A stretch of 64,000 nucleotides of DNA from an unicellular cyanobacterium SU3 (GTDB taxonomy: Bacteria > Cyanobacteriota > Cyanobacteriia > Cyanobacteriales > Microcystaceae): the NCBI GenBank assembly GCA_002172675.1, contig NETF01000037.1, positions 1-64,000 of the forward strand, given 5' to 3'. Made by a program: the position numbers and the translations under genes. Position 1 is the first letter of the stretch. The number at the start of each line of letters is the position of its first letter. The notes under the pieces were generated by a model. That model was not told the origin of the DNA, made no database searches, and worked only from the letters and a program-made list of their open reading frames with translations. Shown here in pieces: positions 45,389-54,241 of the stretch.

Positions 45389-46141
45389 CTAAGATAATTG
45401 AAAAATAAAGGTAACTAAATCCCCTTTACCCAGAGAAATGCGATCGCCCGGTCGCAGACGGTGACGGTTTCCTGGGGGTAAAGCATTGTAATTAATATAA
45501 GTCCCATTGGAACTGCCTACATCTTCGATATAAAAGATACCGGCTTCATTGCGAATATCAGCATGAATACGAGAAACCACATCAGAATCAGGTAATCCCG
45601 AAACATCGAGATTCGGAGGAATTTGGTCATTAGGTTTCCCGACATGGATAATGTCTAACCCTTGAGGAAGTTCCAGTTTAGTGTCTGTCTGAAGATGCAG
45701 TAAACTAGCGGTTTGGGTTTGTAGCTGAGTTCGTGCGCTGGTTACTGGTGTGGGTGGCGATGGGGGTGAGGATGATTCAGAAATATTGCTACTGGTTGGT
45801 GGCGGTGGGGGTGAGGATGATTCAGAAATATTGCTACTGGTTGGTGGCGGTGGGGGTGAGGATGATTCAGAAATATTGCTACTGGTTGGTGGCGGTGGGG
45901 GTGAGGATGATTCTGGAATACTGCTACTGGTTGGTGGCGGTGGGGATGATGGCGATTCTTCTGCTTCAGTTGAACCTTGAAAGGGATTAGCAGCCCCACA
46001 TTCTCCACAAAACGTGGCATTACTGAGTAAAGGCTGACCGCAGTTGCCACAATTGACTACTTGGGGCAGAGGGGTAAAACAAGCTTCGCACTGAATTGCC
46101 CCATCGGGGTTTTGATGTTCACAATTTGGACAAGTAATCAT
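45389..46141 (-). CDS. zinc-ribbon + FHA domain protein with Pro/Ser repeat linker
   Basis: A 250-residue modular protein. Two zinc ribbons at the N-terminus (CPNCEHQNPDGAIQCEAC about 4-21, and CGNCGQPLLSNATFCGECG about 31-49), a low-complexity linker (about 60-135) of repeats SSSPPPPPTSSNISE, and a C-terminal FHA phosphothreonine-binding domain (about 165-250) with SDVVSRIHADI and VGSSNGTYIN. It should link to Ser/Thr kinase signalling. The linker is made by a 45 bp DNA tandem repeat. Confidence 0.88.
   Translation of the reverse strand: MITCPNCEHQNPDGAIQCEACFTPLPQVVNCGNCGQPLLSNATFCGECGAANPFQGSTEAEESPSSPPPPTSSSIPESSSPPPPPTSSNISESSSPPPPPTSSNISESSSPPPPPTSSNISESSSPPSPPTPVTSARTQLQTQTASLLHLQTDTKLELPQGLDIIHVGKPNDQIPPNLDVSGLPDSDVVSRIHADIRNEAGIFYIEDVGSSNGTYINYNALPPGNRHRLRPGDRISLGKGDLVTFIFQLS
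45762..45941. repeat. 45 bp tandem repeat, four units, inside the FHA gene
   Basis: GGGGGTGAGGATGATTC recurs at 45762, 45807, 45852 and 45897, an exact 45 bp period; the first three units are nearly identical, the fourth has diverged. In frame (15 codons), so copy number can change without breaking the gene. Confidence 0.9.
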
Positions 46142-46331
46142 AATCTAAGTTTTACTATGATTTTAAGTAGTTAGACATCAATAAAATCAACTGTCTTAAG
46201 AAAGGTAAACAACTTTTTAAGGCAACAGGCAAGACGCAAGAGGCAAGTTAAAGCCCTGTTTCTCTTTATTTATCCAGTCTCCTGCGCTCCCTGCTCCCCT
46301 GCTTCTTTTAACAAGTAACCTTGATTTTTCT

Positions 46332-47051
46332 CTAGGTATTTAACTCTGCCCCGGCTGCTTCATCTAACAACCATAATAGTTCCCCTTGAGGTTTAACCGC
46401 CTTAGCCGGATAGAGAGTTTCATCTCCATTCTCTGAAAAAATTTGAGCTAGTGCAGGGCGTTTGTTTTCCCCTGCCACTAAAAAGATGACACAACGGGCA
46501 TGATTGATCAAAGGATAGGTAAAAGTTAAACGGGGTTTTCCGTCCTTGTTGCCTACGGTTATTAAGCGATCGCTGACGGTTAGGGCTTCTGTTTGGGGAA
46601 ATAAAGAGGCGGTGTGGCCATCATCCCCCATCCCCAATAAGATAATATCAAACGCTGGAAATTCTCCTGCTTTAACCCCAAAAAATTCTCGTAATTCCTG
46701 GTCATGGGTTTGAGCATCAACAGAAGGATCGTCACCATCGGTGGGCATACAATGAATATTAGAGGGGGGAAAGTCTACTTGATCTAACCAAGCTTGACGG
46801 GCCATGCGTTGGTTACTTTCGTTATCGTCAGCAGGAACATAACGCTCATCACCCCAAAAAATATGAATTTTTTCTAAAGGTAAAGACTGCTGAGCCAGAG
46901 CTTCATAAAGAGGTTTGGGGGTACTACCACCAGCCAAAGCCAGAGTAAATTTGTCTTGTTGTTGTAAAGTAGTATGAATTTTGTCGACGATTAAATTGAG
47001 TGCGTAAGCGATGAGAGTGGGTTTATCCGATAATACTTGTATTTGTGTCAT
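46332..47051 (-). CDS. pgl: 6-phosphogluconolactonase
   Basis: About 239 residues from the ATG at 47051 (a 12-residue upstream extension to 47087 lacks support). NagB/DevB fold: TLALAGGSTPKPLYEALA, IHIFWGDERYVPADDNESNQRMA and DIILLGMGDDGHTASLFP are the lactonase hallmarks, distinguishing it from NagB. It opens 6-phosphogluconolactone in the oxidative pentose phosphate pathway, the main dark route for glucose in cyanobacteria. No zwf or opcA adjacent. Confidence 0.92.
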   Translation of the reverse strand: MTQIQVLSDKPTLIAYALNLIVDKIHTTLQQQDKFTLALAGGSTPKPLYEALAQQSLPLEKIHIFWGDERYVPADDNESNQRMARQAWLDQVDFPPSNIHCMPTDGDDPSVDAQTHDQELREFFGVKAGEFPAFDIILLGMGDDGHTASLFPQTEALTVSDRLITVGNKDGKPRLTFTYPLINHARCVIFLVAGENKRPALAQIFSENGDETLYPAKAVKPQGELLWLLDEAAGAELNT

Positions 47052-47314
47052 TCCTAATCTATTCTCGTCGAAGAAACTTTTTAGCAACGTTTAGATTATC
47101 ATTGTAGTGACTAGAAGTATGTACCTTGCGAATTTACCCTAAATCTTTTAAGCTCATAGCCAGGTTTAACAGTTATGTTCCTGATGAATGCGCGATTTAG
47201 CCGAATCCATTATAAAAACTCCCGCACCTAATAATTGAATCTCTTAACAAACAGGATGTCGTTCCTGTTGGTTGTTATCTTTAATGAAATGCCATCCACA
47301 AACTGATAAAAACA

Positions 47315-48139
47315 ATGAATTATTCAGCCTTTACGTCTTTAGTTCTCAAACTGATTGGGGTCATTTTTATCCTATCTTCGCTGTTGGATTATATAACCCT
47401 TGCGGTTCCTCTTAACTTAGAGAGTCAATCATGGCAAATTGGTCTAGTGACCAGTATTGTAGACCGGGGGGTCGTGCCTTTAGTCGGTATCGGTTTTATT
47501 TTAGTTGGCTATCTCATTGATGGTTTAGCCGATGCTAACCCCTTAAAAAAATCAGGATTTAATCTAAAACTACCCGTTTATATCCTATCTGCTCTTTTGG
47601 GATTACTATTTTTGTTGATGGTTCCTTTACACCTCAATAACCTTAATAGTGCTAAAACTGATGCCTTAGAACGGATTCAACAAGGTGCTGGCCAAGGGGC
47701 TGAACAAATTCAACAGTTTCTAACCCAGGTTGATACCTTGTCTAGAAATCCTAATCAACTCAATCAGCAGATTCAACGACTCAACCAAGCGATCGAAGCT
47801 GGTCAAGTTCAAGGAAGACAGTTAAATGTTCAGCAGTTAGAAACTTTACGTCAGCAACGTCAACAGTTACAAGGATTACGAGATTTAGCCCAAAATCCTG
47901 AAGAATACAAAAAAAGAACCGAAGAGTTGAAAAATCAATTAGAAACTCAACTCCTAGAACGTCGTAAACAAGCTGAGAGTCAGGCCACGACCCAAGCATT
48001 AAAACAAAGTCTGCGGATTGGGTTAAGTAGTTTGATGTTAGCTATTGTTTACAGTGTTATCGGTTGGATTGGTTTAAAATCCGAAATTAGTAGCCCAAAA
48101 GGGCCTAAAGCTCCTGCTCGTCCCAAGGCAAAACGCTAA
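47315..48139 (+). CDS. HpsJ-like membrane protein
   Basis: A 274-residue protein: TM segments at about 10-30 and 48-66, a third at about 83-103, then a long Gln-rich coiled coil (about 115-225: QLNQQIQRLNQAIEAGQV, LRQQRQQLQGLRDLAQNPEEYK) and a final TM (about 237-255) with a Lys/Pro tail. This layout matches the HpsJ family linked to exopolysaccharide and motility in cyanobacteria; the assignment is from architecture and recalled pattern. Confidence 0.65.
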   Translation: MNYSAFTSLVLKLIGVIFILSSLLDYITLAVPLNLESQSWQIGLVTSIVDRGVVPLVGIGFILVGYLIDGLADANPLKKSGFNLKLPVYILSALLGLLFLLMVPLHLNNLNSAKTDALERIQQGAGQGAEQIQQFLTQVDTLSRNPNQLNQQIQRLNQAIEAGQVQGRQLNVQQLETLRQQRQQLQGLRDLAQNPEEYKKRTEELKNQLETQLLERRKQAESQATTQALKQSLRIGLSSLMLAIVYSVIGWIGLKSEISSPKGPKAPARPKAKR

Positions 48140-48153
48140 ATTATTCAAATAAG

Positions 48154-48180
48154 CAATGGATAATGATGAATTATCCATTG
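48154..48180. terminator. bidirectional terminator between hpsJ-like gene and fabI
   Basis: CAATGGATAAT (48154-48164) and ATTATCCATTG (48170-48180), a perfect 11 bp stem with a 5 nt loop GATGA, between convergent genes. Confidence 0.75.
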
Positions 48181-48188
48181 TCTATTAT

Positions 48189-48965
48189 TTACATTCCCAT
48201 AATCTCGTAGCCCGCATCGACATAAATTACTTGTCCAGTAATACCACTGGATAAGTCGCTACATAGAAAAGCAGCAGTGTTACCTACCTCTAACTGGGTT
48301 ACGGTTCGTTTTAAGGGAGCAACCTCTTCAACATGACGAATCATATCTAAAATTCCTCCTACGGCAGAAGAAGCTAAGGTACGAATAGGACCAGCTGAAA
48401 TAGCATTGACCCGAATATTATTAGGACCGAGTTCAGCCGCTAAATAGCGTACACTCATTTCTAAACCCGCTTTCGCTATTCCCATTAAATTGTAATTAGG
48501 AATGACTTTAACTCCGCCGATATAGGTTAAGGTAACAATACTACCCCCTTCAGTCATTAAAGGTTTAGCATATTTAGCCAGATTCCCCAGAGAAAAGGTA
48601 CTAATTTCGAGGGACTGACTAAAGGCTTCGCGAGAAATATCACTAAAATCACCCCCTAATCCTTCTTTATCAGCAAAGGCTAAACAGTGAATCACAATAT
48701 CTAATTTTCCCCAAGTGTCGGCGATGGCTTTAAATGTAGCTTCTACCTGTTGCTCATTTTGGACATTACAAGGAAGAATCAGGGATGGATTAATCGGTTC
48801 AACCACATCACGAACTTTTTTTTCAAAACGTCCTTTTTCATCAGGTAAATAGGTCACAGCCAGGTTAGCCCCTGCTTTATGAAGTTGTTGAGCAATTCCC
48901 CAAGCAATGGAGCGATTATTAGCAATTCCTGTAACTAGCGCGTTCTTTCCGGTTAAATCTAACAT
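48189..48965 (-). CDS. fabI: enoyl-[acyl-carrier-protein] reductase (NADH), FabI
   Basis: 258 residues from the ATG at 48965; the 40 upstream in-frame residues are not FabI-like and are discarded. MLDLTGKNALVTGIANNRSIAWGIA is the atypical SDR cofactor loop of FabI, and PNYNLMGIAKAGLEMSVRYLA holds the Y-x6-K catalytic pair. NAISAGPIRTLASSAVGGI follows. It performs the last reduction of each fatty acid elongation cycle. Length is as usual for the family. Confidence 0.95.
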   Translation of the reverse strand: MLDLTGKNALVTGIANNRSIAWGIAQQLHKAGANLAVTYLPDEKGRFEKKVRDVVEPINPSLILPCNVQNEQQVEATFKAIADTWGKLDIVIHCLAFADKEGLGGDFSDISREAFSQSLEISTFSLGNLAKYAKPLMTEGGSIVTLTYIGGVKVIPNYNLMGIAKAGLEMSVRYLAAELGPNNIRVNAISAGPIRTLASSAVGGILDMIRHVEEVAPLKRTVTQLEVGNTAAFLCSDLSSGITGQVIYVDAGYEIMGM

Positions 48966-49196
48966 AATTATTTTGACAAATGGGCAAAGTTTCTGCTGAA
49001 TCAACCCCCATTGTTTCATAATGGTGGCTATAATCAGGGACAGAAGCAAGGATAAATGATCCTTTATAAAATTATTGTGAAGCAAAATGTAGCAAAAACC
49101 TTTGAAGATACGTTAAAGTGTTGTTTTTATCTGGGACTGAAAATTATCTTTCTTATTTTGAGTCCCCCTATTTTTCCGGTGTTGTATTAAAGTGTA

Positions 49197-49874
49197 ATGG
49201 AATTGTCTGTACCACAAGATAAACCTTTAGCTGCTGTGTTCCGCCGTATCGGTGGCGGTGCTTATCCCCCTGTTGTTGAAGCGTTTGATCGGGGGAAAAC
49301 TATCTTTTTTCCGGGTGATCCGGCTGAAAGGGTCTATTTTTTACTCAAAGGAGCAGTTAAACTGTCTCGCGTTTACGAAGCAGGGGAAGAAATTACAGTA
49401 GCCTTGTTAAGAGAAAATAGTGTGTTTGGTGTGTTGTCTTTGATTACGGGACAACGTTCCGATCGCTTTTACCATGCAGTGGCGTTCACCCCTGTCGAAT
49501 TATTATCCTCTCCCATTGAACAAGTTGAACAAGCCCTTAAAAATAACCCCGATTTGTCCATTTTAATGCTTCAAGGACTGTCCTCACGGATTTTACAAAC
49601 AGAAATGATGATCGAAACCCTCGCTCACCGCGATATGGGTTCCCGTTTGGTCAGTTTTCTGTTAATTTTATGTCGGGACTTTGGCGTACCCACCCCTGAA
49701 GGCATTCGCATTGATTTAAAGTTGTCCCATCAAGCCATTGCTGAAGCCATTGGTTCAACCCGTGTGACAGTAACTCGTCTTCTGGGAGATTTACGTCAAG
49801 AAGAAATGATTTCTATTCACAAGAAAAAAATTACAGTTCATAACCCTGTTGCTCTTAGTCAACAATTTGCCTAA
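49197..49874 (+). CDS. ntcA: NtcA, global nitrogen regulator
   Basis: A 225-residue CRP-family activator. cAMP-binding-like domain (about 25-140, where 2-oxoglutarate binds): [44 protein letters not shown]-terminal [28 protein letters not shown] (about 177-201) is the NtcA signature. It activates nitrogen-assimilation genes when 2-oxoglutarate is high and represses gif-type genes. I found no GTA-N8-TAC site directly upstream, so autoregulation is not evident here. Confidence 0.97.
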   Translation: MELSVPQDKPLAAVFRRIGGGAYPPVVEAFDRGKTIFFPGDPAERVYFLLKGAVKLSRVYEAGEEITVALLRENSVFGVLSLITGQRSDRFYHAVAFTPVELLSSPIEQVEQALKNNPDLSILMLQGLSSRILQTEMMIETLAHRDMGSRLVSFLLILCRDFGVPTPEGIRIDLKLSHQAIAEAIGSTRVTVTRLLGDLRQEEMISIHKKKITVHNPVALSQQFA

Positions 49875-49898
49875 CCTTATTGTTAACCCGAAAAGCGA

Positions 49899-51359
49899 AT
49901 GACCAGTGCTTATATCCTAATTGCATCTATTCTCATTTTAGGAGGCTTAATTGCGGCATTGGGCGATCGCTTGGGGAGTAAAGTAGGAAAAAAAAGACTC
50001 ACCATTGGCAATTTACGTCCCAAACAAACGGCCGTGGTGGTGACAGTTTTTACAGGAACTTTAATTGCAGCCTTAACCTTTGGGATTTTACTGGCTTTTA
50101 GTAAATCCCTCCGAGAAGGGCTTTTTCAATTGGATGAAATTCAAAAACAATTACGTATTGCTAAAGCTGATTTAGAACGCTTAGGCATTGATAAAGAGGA
50201 TATCGAAAAGGAATTACAAAAAGCAAAAGAAGAACAACAAACGGTTGAAAAAAAGTTACAATCCACTAACGAAAATTTTAATCAAGCGAAACAACAACTA
50301 AAAGCCGTTTCTAATCAAGCCGTTCAATTAAAAGCAGATATTCAAAGTTTACTCAATGAAAGAAAAGAACTCCGACAAAATAAAATTGAATTAGATCGAG
50401 AAATACAACAACTGAAAGAAGAAGTTAATCAACGAGATGAAGAATTAAAAAAAGGAAAAGCTCAAATTGCTCAACAAACTCAAATTTTAAATGAACGACA
50501 AAAACGACTTCAAAGTTTAGAAGAACAACAAAGCACCCTACAAGCAGAAATTGATCGAAGAGATGAGGAAATTACTCAACTCGATCAAGCTATTAATGAA
50601 AAAGATATGGCTCTTAAACAAAGAGAAGTTCAATTAGAACAGTTAGAAAGAGAATCAAGTTATCTACAACGACAAGTGGCACTTTTAGAACAGTATTATC
50701 AAACTTATCAAGAATTACGAGAAAGAAAAATCGCCATTGTTAGAGGTCAAGTATTATCCATTGGTGCGGTGCGTTTAGTGGTTCCCAAAGCAGGAACTCA
50801 AGTCGTAGATGAACTATTGCGACAAGCTAATAGAACAGCGATAGAATTAGTAGGAAAAGAAAATATTAAACCTGACGAAAGAGTGGTTAAAATTACTCAA
50901 GGACAGGTGCAACAATTAGTAGAACAGTTACAAGATGGAAAAGAATACGTAGTGAGAATTATTGCCGCTGGTAATTATGTTCAAGGAGAAAATGAAGTGA
51001 GAGTTTTTGCTGATATTGCGTTAAATCAGCAGATTTTTAGTGAAGGAGAAACCATTGCCATTATTTCAATGGACTCTTTAGACTTGACAGACGAAATTAT
51101 ACAAGAAAGATTAGATTTATTGCTCTCAGCTACTCAATTTCGTGCGCGTCGTTCAGGGATTTTGGGAGGAATTCAAGTGGGAGAGGGAAGATTGAAAACT
51201 GTGGTAGATTTTATAGAGGAAATTAAGCAATATGAGGAAGAATTAGACGAATTACGAGCCGTTGCTATGGAGGATACTAAAACGATTGGACCTCTTAAAT
51301 TAAAATTATTAGGTATTAAAAATGGGGAAATTGTTATCGAGACTAAAGAGGCATTATGA
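49899..51359 (+). CDS. DUF3084 coiled-coil membrane protein
   Basis: A 486-residue protein: N-terminal TM (about 3-20), a second TM (about 45-72), then a long coiled coil (about 78-255, heptads rich in Glu/Gln/Lys) and a globular C-terminal domain (about 265-486; RGQVLSIGAVRLVVPKAGTQVVDELL and QFRARRSGILGGIQVGEGRL). This is the cyanobacterial DUF3084 family, function unknown. It follows ntcA by 24 nt and overlaps the YqgF-like gene by 4 nt, so all three may be co-transcribed. Confidence 0.85.
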   Translation: MTSAYILIASILILGGLIAALGDRLGSKVGKKRLTIGNLRPKQTAVVVTVFTGTLIAALTFGILLAFSKSLREGLFQLDEIQKQLRIAKADLERLGIDKEDIEKELQKAKEEQQTVEKKLQSTNENFNQAKQQLKAVSNQAVQLKADIQSLLNERKELRQNKIELDREIQQLKEEVNQRDEELKKGKAQIAQQTQILNERQKRLQSLEEQQSTLQAEIDRRDEEITQLDQAINEKDMALKQREVQLEQLERESSYLQRQVALLEQYYQTYQELRERKIAIVRGQVLSIGAVRLVVPKAGTQVVDELLRQANRTAIELVGKENIKPDERVVKITQGQVQQLVEQLQDGKEYVVRIIAAGNYVQGENEVRVFADIALNQQIFSEGETIAIISMDSLDLTDEIIQERLDLLLSATQFRARRSGILGGIQVGEGRLKTVVDFIEEIKQYEEELDELRAVAMEDTKTIGPLKLKLLGIKNGEIVIETKEAL

Positions 51360-51775
51360 ATCAAAAAAGATCGTCAATGATACTAGGATTTGATCCAGGA
51401 AGAGATAAATGTGGGGTGGCGATCGCTGACAAAAAAGGTGATATTTATTACCATGAGGTCATCGAATCTTCTCAAGCTATTTTAACTATTAATTATCTCA
51501 TTAAACAGTTTTCTATTATATTGTTGGTAATGGGAAATCAAACCACATCAAAACAGTGGAAAAAACAGCTAGAAAATGAGTTATTGATAACTGTCCCTAT
51601 TACTCTGATAGACGAACGAAATAGCACCCTAGAAGCACGCGATCGCTATTGGGAAATGTACCCTCCTCAAGGGTTAATGCGTCTGCTTCCTAAAGGAATG
51701 CGAAATCCTCCTCGTCCCATCGATGATATTGTTGCTATTTTATTAATAGAACGGTATTTTAATAGTATTAAATGA
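51356..51775 (+). CDS. YqgF/RuvX-like RNase H-fold protein
   Basis: A 139-residue protein with the RNase H-like fold: MILGFDPGRDKCGVAIADKKGD opens the first strand with the catalytic Asp, LLVMGNQTTSKQW, then LIDERNSTLEARDRYWE where family acidic residues sit, and a C-terminal RPIDDIVAILLIERYF with the last Asp pair. This is the cyanobacterial branch that accompanies DUF3084. A nuclease in RNA processing or recombination is likely. ATG overlaps the DUF3084 stop (ATGA). Confidence 0.82.
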   Translation: MNQKRSSMILGFDPGRDKCGVAIADKKGDIYYHEVIESSQAILTINYLIKQFSIILLVMGNQTTSKQWKKQLENELLITVPITLIDERNSTLEARDRYWEMYPPQGLMRLLPKGMRNPPRPIDDIVAILLIERYFNSIK

Positions 51776-51786
51776 GGATAAAATAA

Positions 51787-52635
51787 ATGACCTTACCCCA
51801 AGTTATTAATCAATTTCTCAAAAATCCCTCCCATTTACCAAAGAATATTATCTGGCGTTTTCCTAAAGAAATATCTACTCAGAAACATATTTTTGTCTTA
51901 GGTGCGCCGAGAAGTGGTACAACTTTAGCTAAATTAATTTTAACTTCTCATCCTTATTTAATTGGGCCAGGTTACGAAACAGCATTTTTTACTTATCGTG
52001 ATATTTTTAGTTTTAGATTTAAAGGAATTAAACCCAAAAAAATGGATGAGTTACGTCAAAATTGTCATGATATTGTCGAATTTTTTGATGTTTTTACGAA
52101 TCAGGTTTTAATGGAGCATCCAGACGCTAAATATTATGTTGAAAAAACCCCTCAGCACGTTTTACAATTAGCATTTTTAACCAAATATTTTCCTAATTCC
52201 AAATTTATTCACATGGTGCGAGATGGAAGGGATGGTTTTTGTTCTGCTAAATATCATAAAAATGTTGTGCAAGGAAGTGATGTTAAACGGTATGCAAAGT
52301 ATTGGCGAAAATGCCTTGATAGTCGTATAAAATTAGGAGAAAAGGATAACATCTTAGACGTTAAATATGAAGATTTAGCATCTGATCCAGAAACTATAAT
52401 TAAAGGGATTATGTCCTTTATTGGAGAAACCTATCATCCTCAACAGTTAGAACCCGGTAAATATTCTAATAATGCCATAACTAAGATTAAAACCCCTGTA
52501 TTTGAGAAACTTTCTTCTAATATTAATGATTCTAGTATTCAACGTTATAAAAAAGAACTTTCAACTGATGAAATTGAAATATTTAAGACTATTGCTGGTG
52601 AACAATTACGTCATTTTGGTTATGAGGTTGAATAA
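51787..52635 (+). CDS. sulfotransferase (P-loop GAPRSGTT type)
   Basis: A 282-residue sulfotransferase: HIFVLGAPRSGTTLAKLILTSHP is the PAPS 5'-phosphosulfate loop (about 37-59), FIHMVRDGRDGFCSAKYHKN the 3'-phosphate motif, and ILDVKYEDLASDPE the later core strand. A different subfamily from the gene at 11201. Acceptor unknown. Starts 11 nt after the YqgF-like gene, with a purine-rich GAGGATAAA site, so it may ride on the ntcA-DUF3084 transcript. Confidence 0.85.
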   Translation: MTLPQVINQFLKNPSHLPKNIIWRFPKEISTQKHIFVLGAPRSGTTLAKLILTSHPYLIGPGYETAFFTYRDIFSFRFKGIKPKKMDELRQNCHDIVEFFDVFTNQVLMEHPDAKYYVEKTPQHVLQLAFLTKYFPNSKFIHMVRDGRDGFCSAKYHKNVVQGSDVKRYAKYWRKCLDSRIKLGEKDNILDVKYEDLASDPETIIKGIMSFIGETYHPQQLEPGKYSNNAITKIKTPVFEKLSSNINDSSIQRYKKELSTDEIEIFKTIAGEQLRHFGYEVE

Positions 52636-52703
52636 TTTTAACCATTAACTTTCTTAAGTTAAAGCGTGAGAAATAATAGAATTAATGATACTGGAAAAAA
52701 ATT

Positions 52704-52961
52704 ATGGATGCTCAGGAATTGTTGAGTCGCTATGCTGCTGGAGAAAGGAACTTCAGTGGGGTTAATTTGAAAGGTGTTAATCTGAGGGATGCTGATTTGA
52801 GGAAAACTGACTTGAGAGTTAGTCGAATGGAGCAAGTGAACTTGCGAGATGCTAAATTGGAGGGTGCTAACTGTTATTGTGCTGAAATGTATGGAGCTTT
52901 GTTTCATAATACTGTTTCTCCCAATGGAGAGATGATTACCGACTTTGATAGTCTAGAATGA
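52704..52961 (+). CDS. short pentapeptide repeat protein
   Basis: An 85-residue protein with about six pentapeptides of the A(D/N)LxX type: NFSGVNLKGVNLRDADLRKTD, then VNLRDAKLEGANCYCAEM. They form a right-handed quadrilateral beta helix of under two turns. The N-terminal MDAQELLSRYAAGERNF is the usual opening in cyanobacterial members. Function unknown. A frame on the other strand is its shadow. Confidence 0.82.
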   Translation: MDAQELLSRYAAGERNFSGVNLKGVNLRDADLRKTDLRVSRMEQVNLRDAKLEGANCYCAEMYGALFHNTVSPNGEMITDFDSLE

Positions 52962-52990
52962 TTGAGAATCAACTCTTTATACAAATAAAA

Positions 52991-53435
52991 TCAATGAACA
53001 AAAACGAGCCGAAATTATCTAACAAATACAACTCGCACAATCTCAAAGCTCAGAATTATCAGCTACCATGAAGCAAAGACAACAACAAGGTTGGGAAATT
53101 GCTAAAAATAGTGCAGATATTCTCAAAAAACAATTTGGAGTTAAGCGAGTTGTTTTATTTGGTTCAATGCTTAATCCTGAACACTTATCCCCTTACTCAA
53201 ATATTGATTTAGCTCTCTTCCAATGCTTTATTTAAAGCAGGAGCCGTTATTGAAAAAGGACATCAATTTCAAATTGATTTAGTAGAAGCAGAAAAGGCTA
53301 AACCCCATTTCGCCAAGCTATCGATAAGGGGGTTGAACTTTGAAAAAAGAAAAAATTAAAGAACGAATTGAACAATAATTAAGAGAAATTCAAGAAACAA
53401 TATCAAAAACTCAGTTTTACATCGAAATTACTGTA
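52991..53435 (+). pseudogene. decayed MNT-type nucleotidyltransferase and partner
   Basis: Pieces in shifting frames: EQKRAEII, a TAA, then QIQLAQSQSSELSATMKQRQ; a 55-codon frame from ATG 53068 containing KQFGVKRVVLFGSMLNPEHL and SPYSNIDLALF (the GS-x-n-D-x-D nucleotidyltransferase motif, with Asn where the first Asp is normal), stopping at 53233-53235; then FKAGAVIEKGHQFQIDLVEAEKAK in a new frame. From 53339 a second frame KKEKIKERIEQ meets a TAA and continues LREIQETISKTQF, possibly the HEPN-type partner. A broken MNT/HEPN pair. Confidence 0.65.
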
Positions 53436-53612
53436 AGGTGGGGAGTGCATCGCCCTACGATCTGGATTAGGATAATAGAAGCTTGATAAAAAACTCGAAA
53501 AAATTAGGCATAATATAATAGTAAGGGTTGCTTGATTAAGATCCCTGTTTGATCTTACAATTACAGCGATTCAACCCCTTTCGTCAGTTACTACCCAGTT
53601 ACCTTAAAATAT

Positions 53613-54110
53613 ATGTCTGCTTCTGACGTACAACCTCCTCAATCTTACCGTAAAGAGGAAGTTCAAGAAATTTTACACTTGGCCATTGCTCGCAAAACCG
53701 AGGTTGAAGAATTATCTCGTACTCAACTTTGGGAAATTGCAGCAGAATTAGATATTGATGTTGCTGTTTTACAATTGGCCGAAAAAGACTGGTTATTACA
53801 AAAACAACAGCAAGAAAAAAAAGATGAATTTAATCAATATCGTCAACGACAATTAAAACGAAAATTTATTCGTTATACCATTATTAATTCCTTTGTCATG
53901 TTACTAAATTTCTTGGCAGTAGGAACCCTATCTTGGTCATTATACATCTTGATTTTATTGGGGCTTCCCTTGTCATTAGATACATTGAAAACCTTTCAAA
54001 CCGAAGGAGATGAGTATGAAAAAGCTTTTCAACAATGGTATTTTAAAAAGGAAATGAAGGCATCAATTTCTAGTCTTTGGAATCGCATTAAAACCGCTTG
54101 GTTATCGTAA
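53613..54110 (+). CDS. 2TM domain protein
   Basis: A 165-residue protein with an N-terminal soluble helical part (YRKEEVQEILHLAIARKTEVEELSRTQLWEIAAEL), then a two-helix membrane hairpin (about 93-112 and 115-128) flanked by RKFIRYTIINSFVMLLNF and LPLSLDTLKTFQT, as in the 2TM family, and a basic C-terminal helix. Role unknown. Alone, 130 nt before the YcjF-like gene. Confidence 0.78.
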   Translation: MSASDVQPPQSYRKEEVQEILHLAIARKTEVEELSRTQLWEIAAELDIDVAVLQLAEKDWLLQKQQQEKKDEFNQYRQRQLKRKFIRYTIINSFVMLLNFLAVGTLSWSLYILILLGLPLSLDTLKTFQTEGDEYEKAFQQWYFKKEMKASISSLWNRIKTAWLS

Positions 54111-54241
54111 AAAGTTGATGATGAATCGAGTCTTTAAGTAACGGGTTATTAAAGATATAGTCGAGTTTTCAAGTTCGTTGAAAAATGCCCCCGAAAAGAG
54201 TACAATCAAATCAAGGAAAATTAGGGTAATTTTGAGGGGAA

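Noticed and set aside
45733..45990. Plus-strand Val/Gly-rich frames over the FHA gene
   Set aside because: They are translations of the 45 bp repeat on the opposite strand; the minus-strand frame has zinc ribbons and an FHA domain.
48966..49085. 40-residue N-terminal extension of FabI
   Set aside because: Not FabI-like; the ATG at 48965 gives the standard 258-residue enzyme.
49075..49196. NtcA autoregulatory site upstream of ntcA
   Set aside because: A GTA and a TAC occur but 17 nt apart, not 8; no GTA-N8-TAC found.
52659..52907. Minus-strand Ser/Gln/Ile-rich frame over the pentapeptide gene
   Set aside because: Complement of the pentapeptide repeats; periodicity explains its openness.
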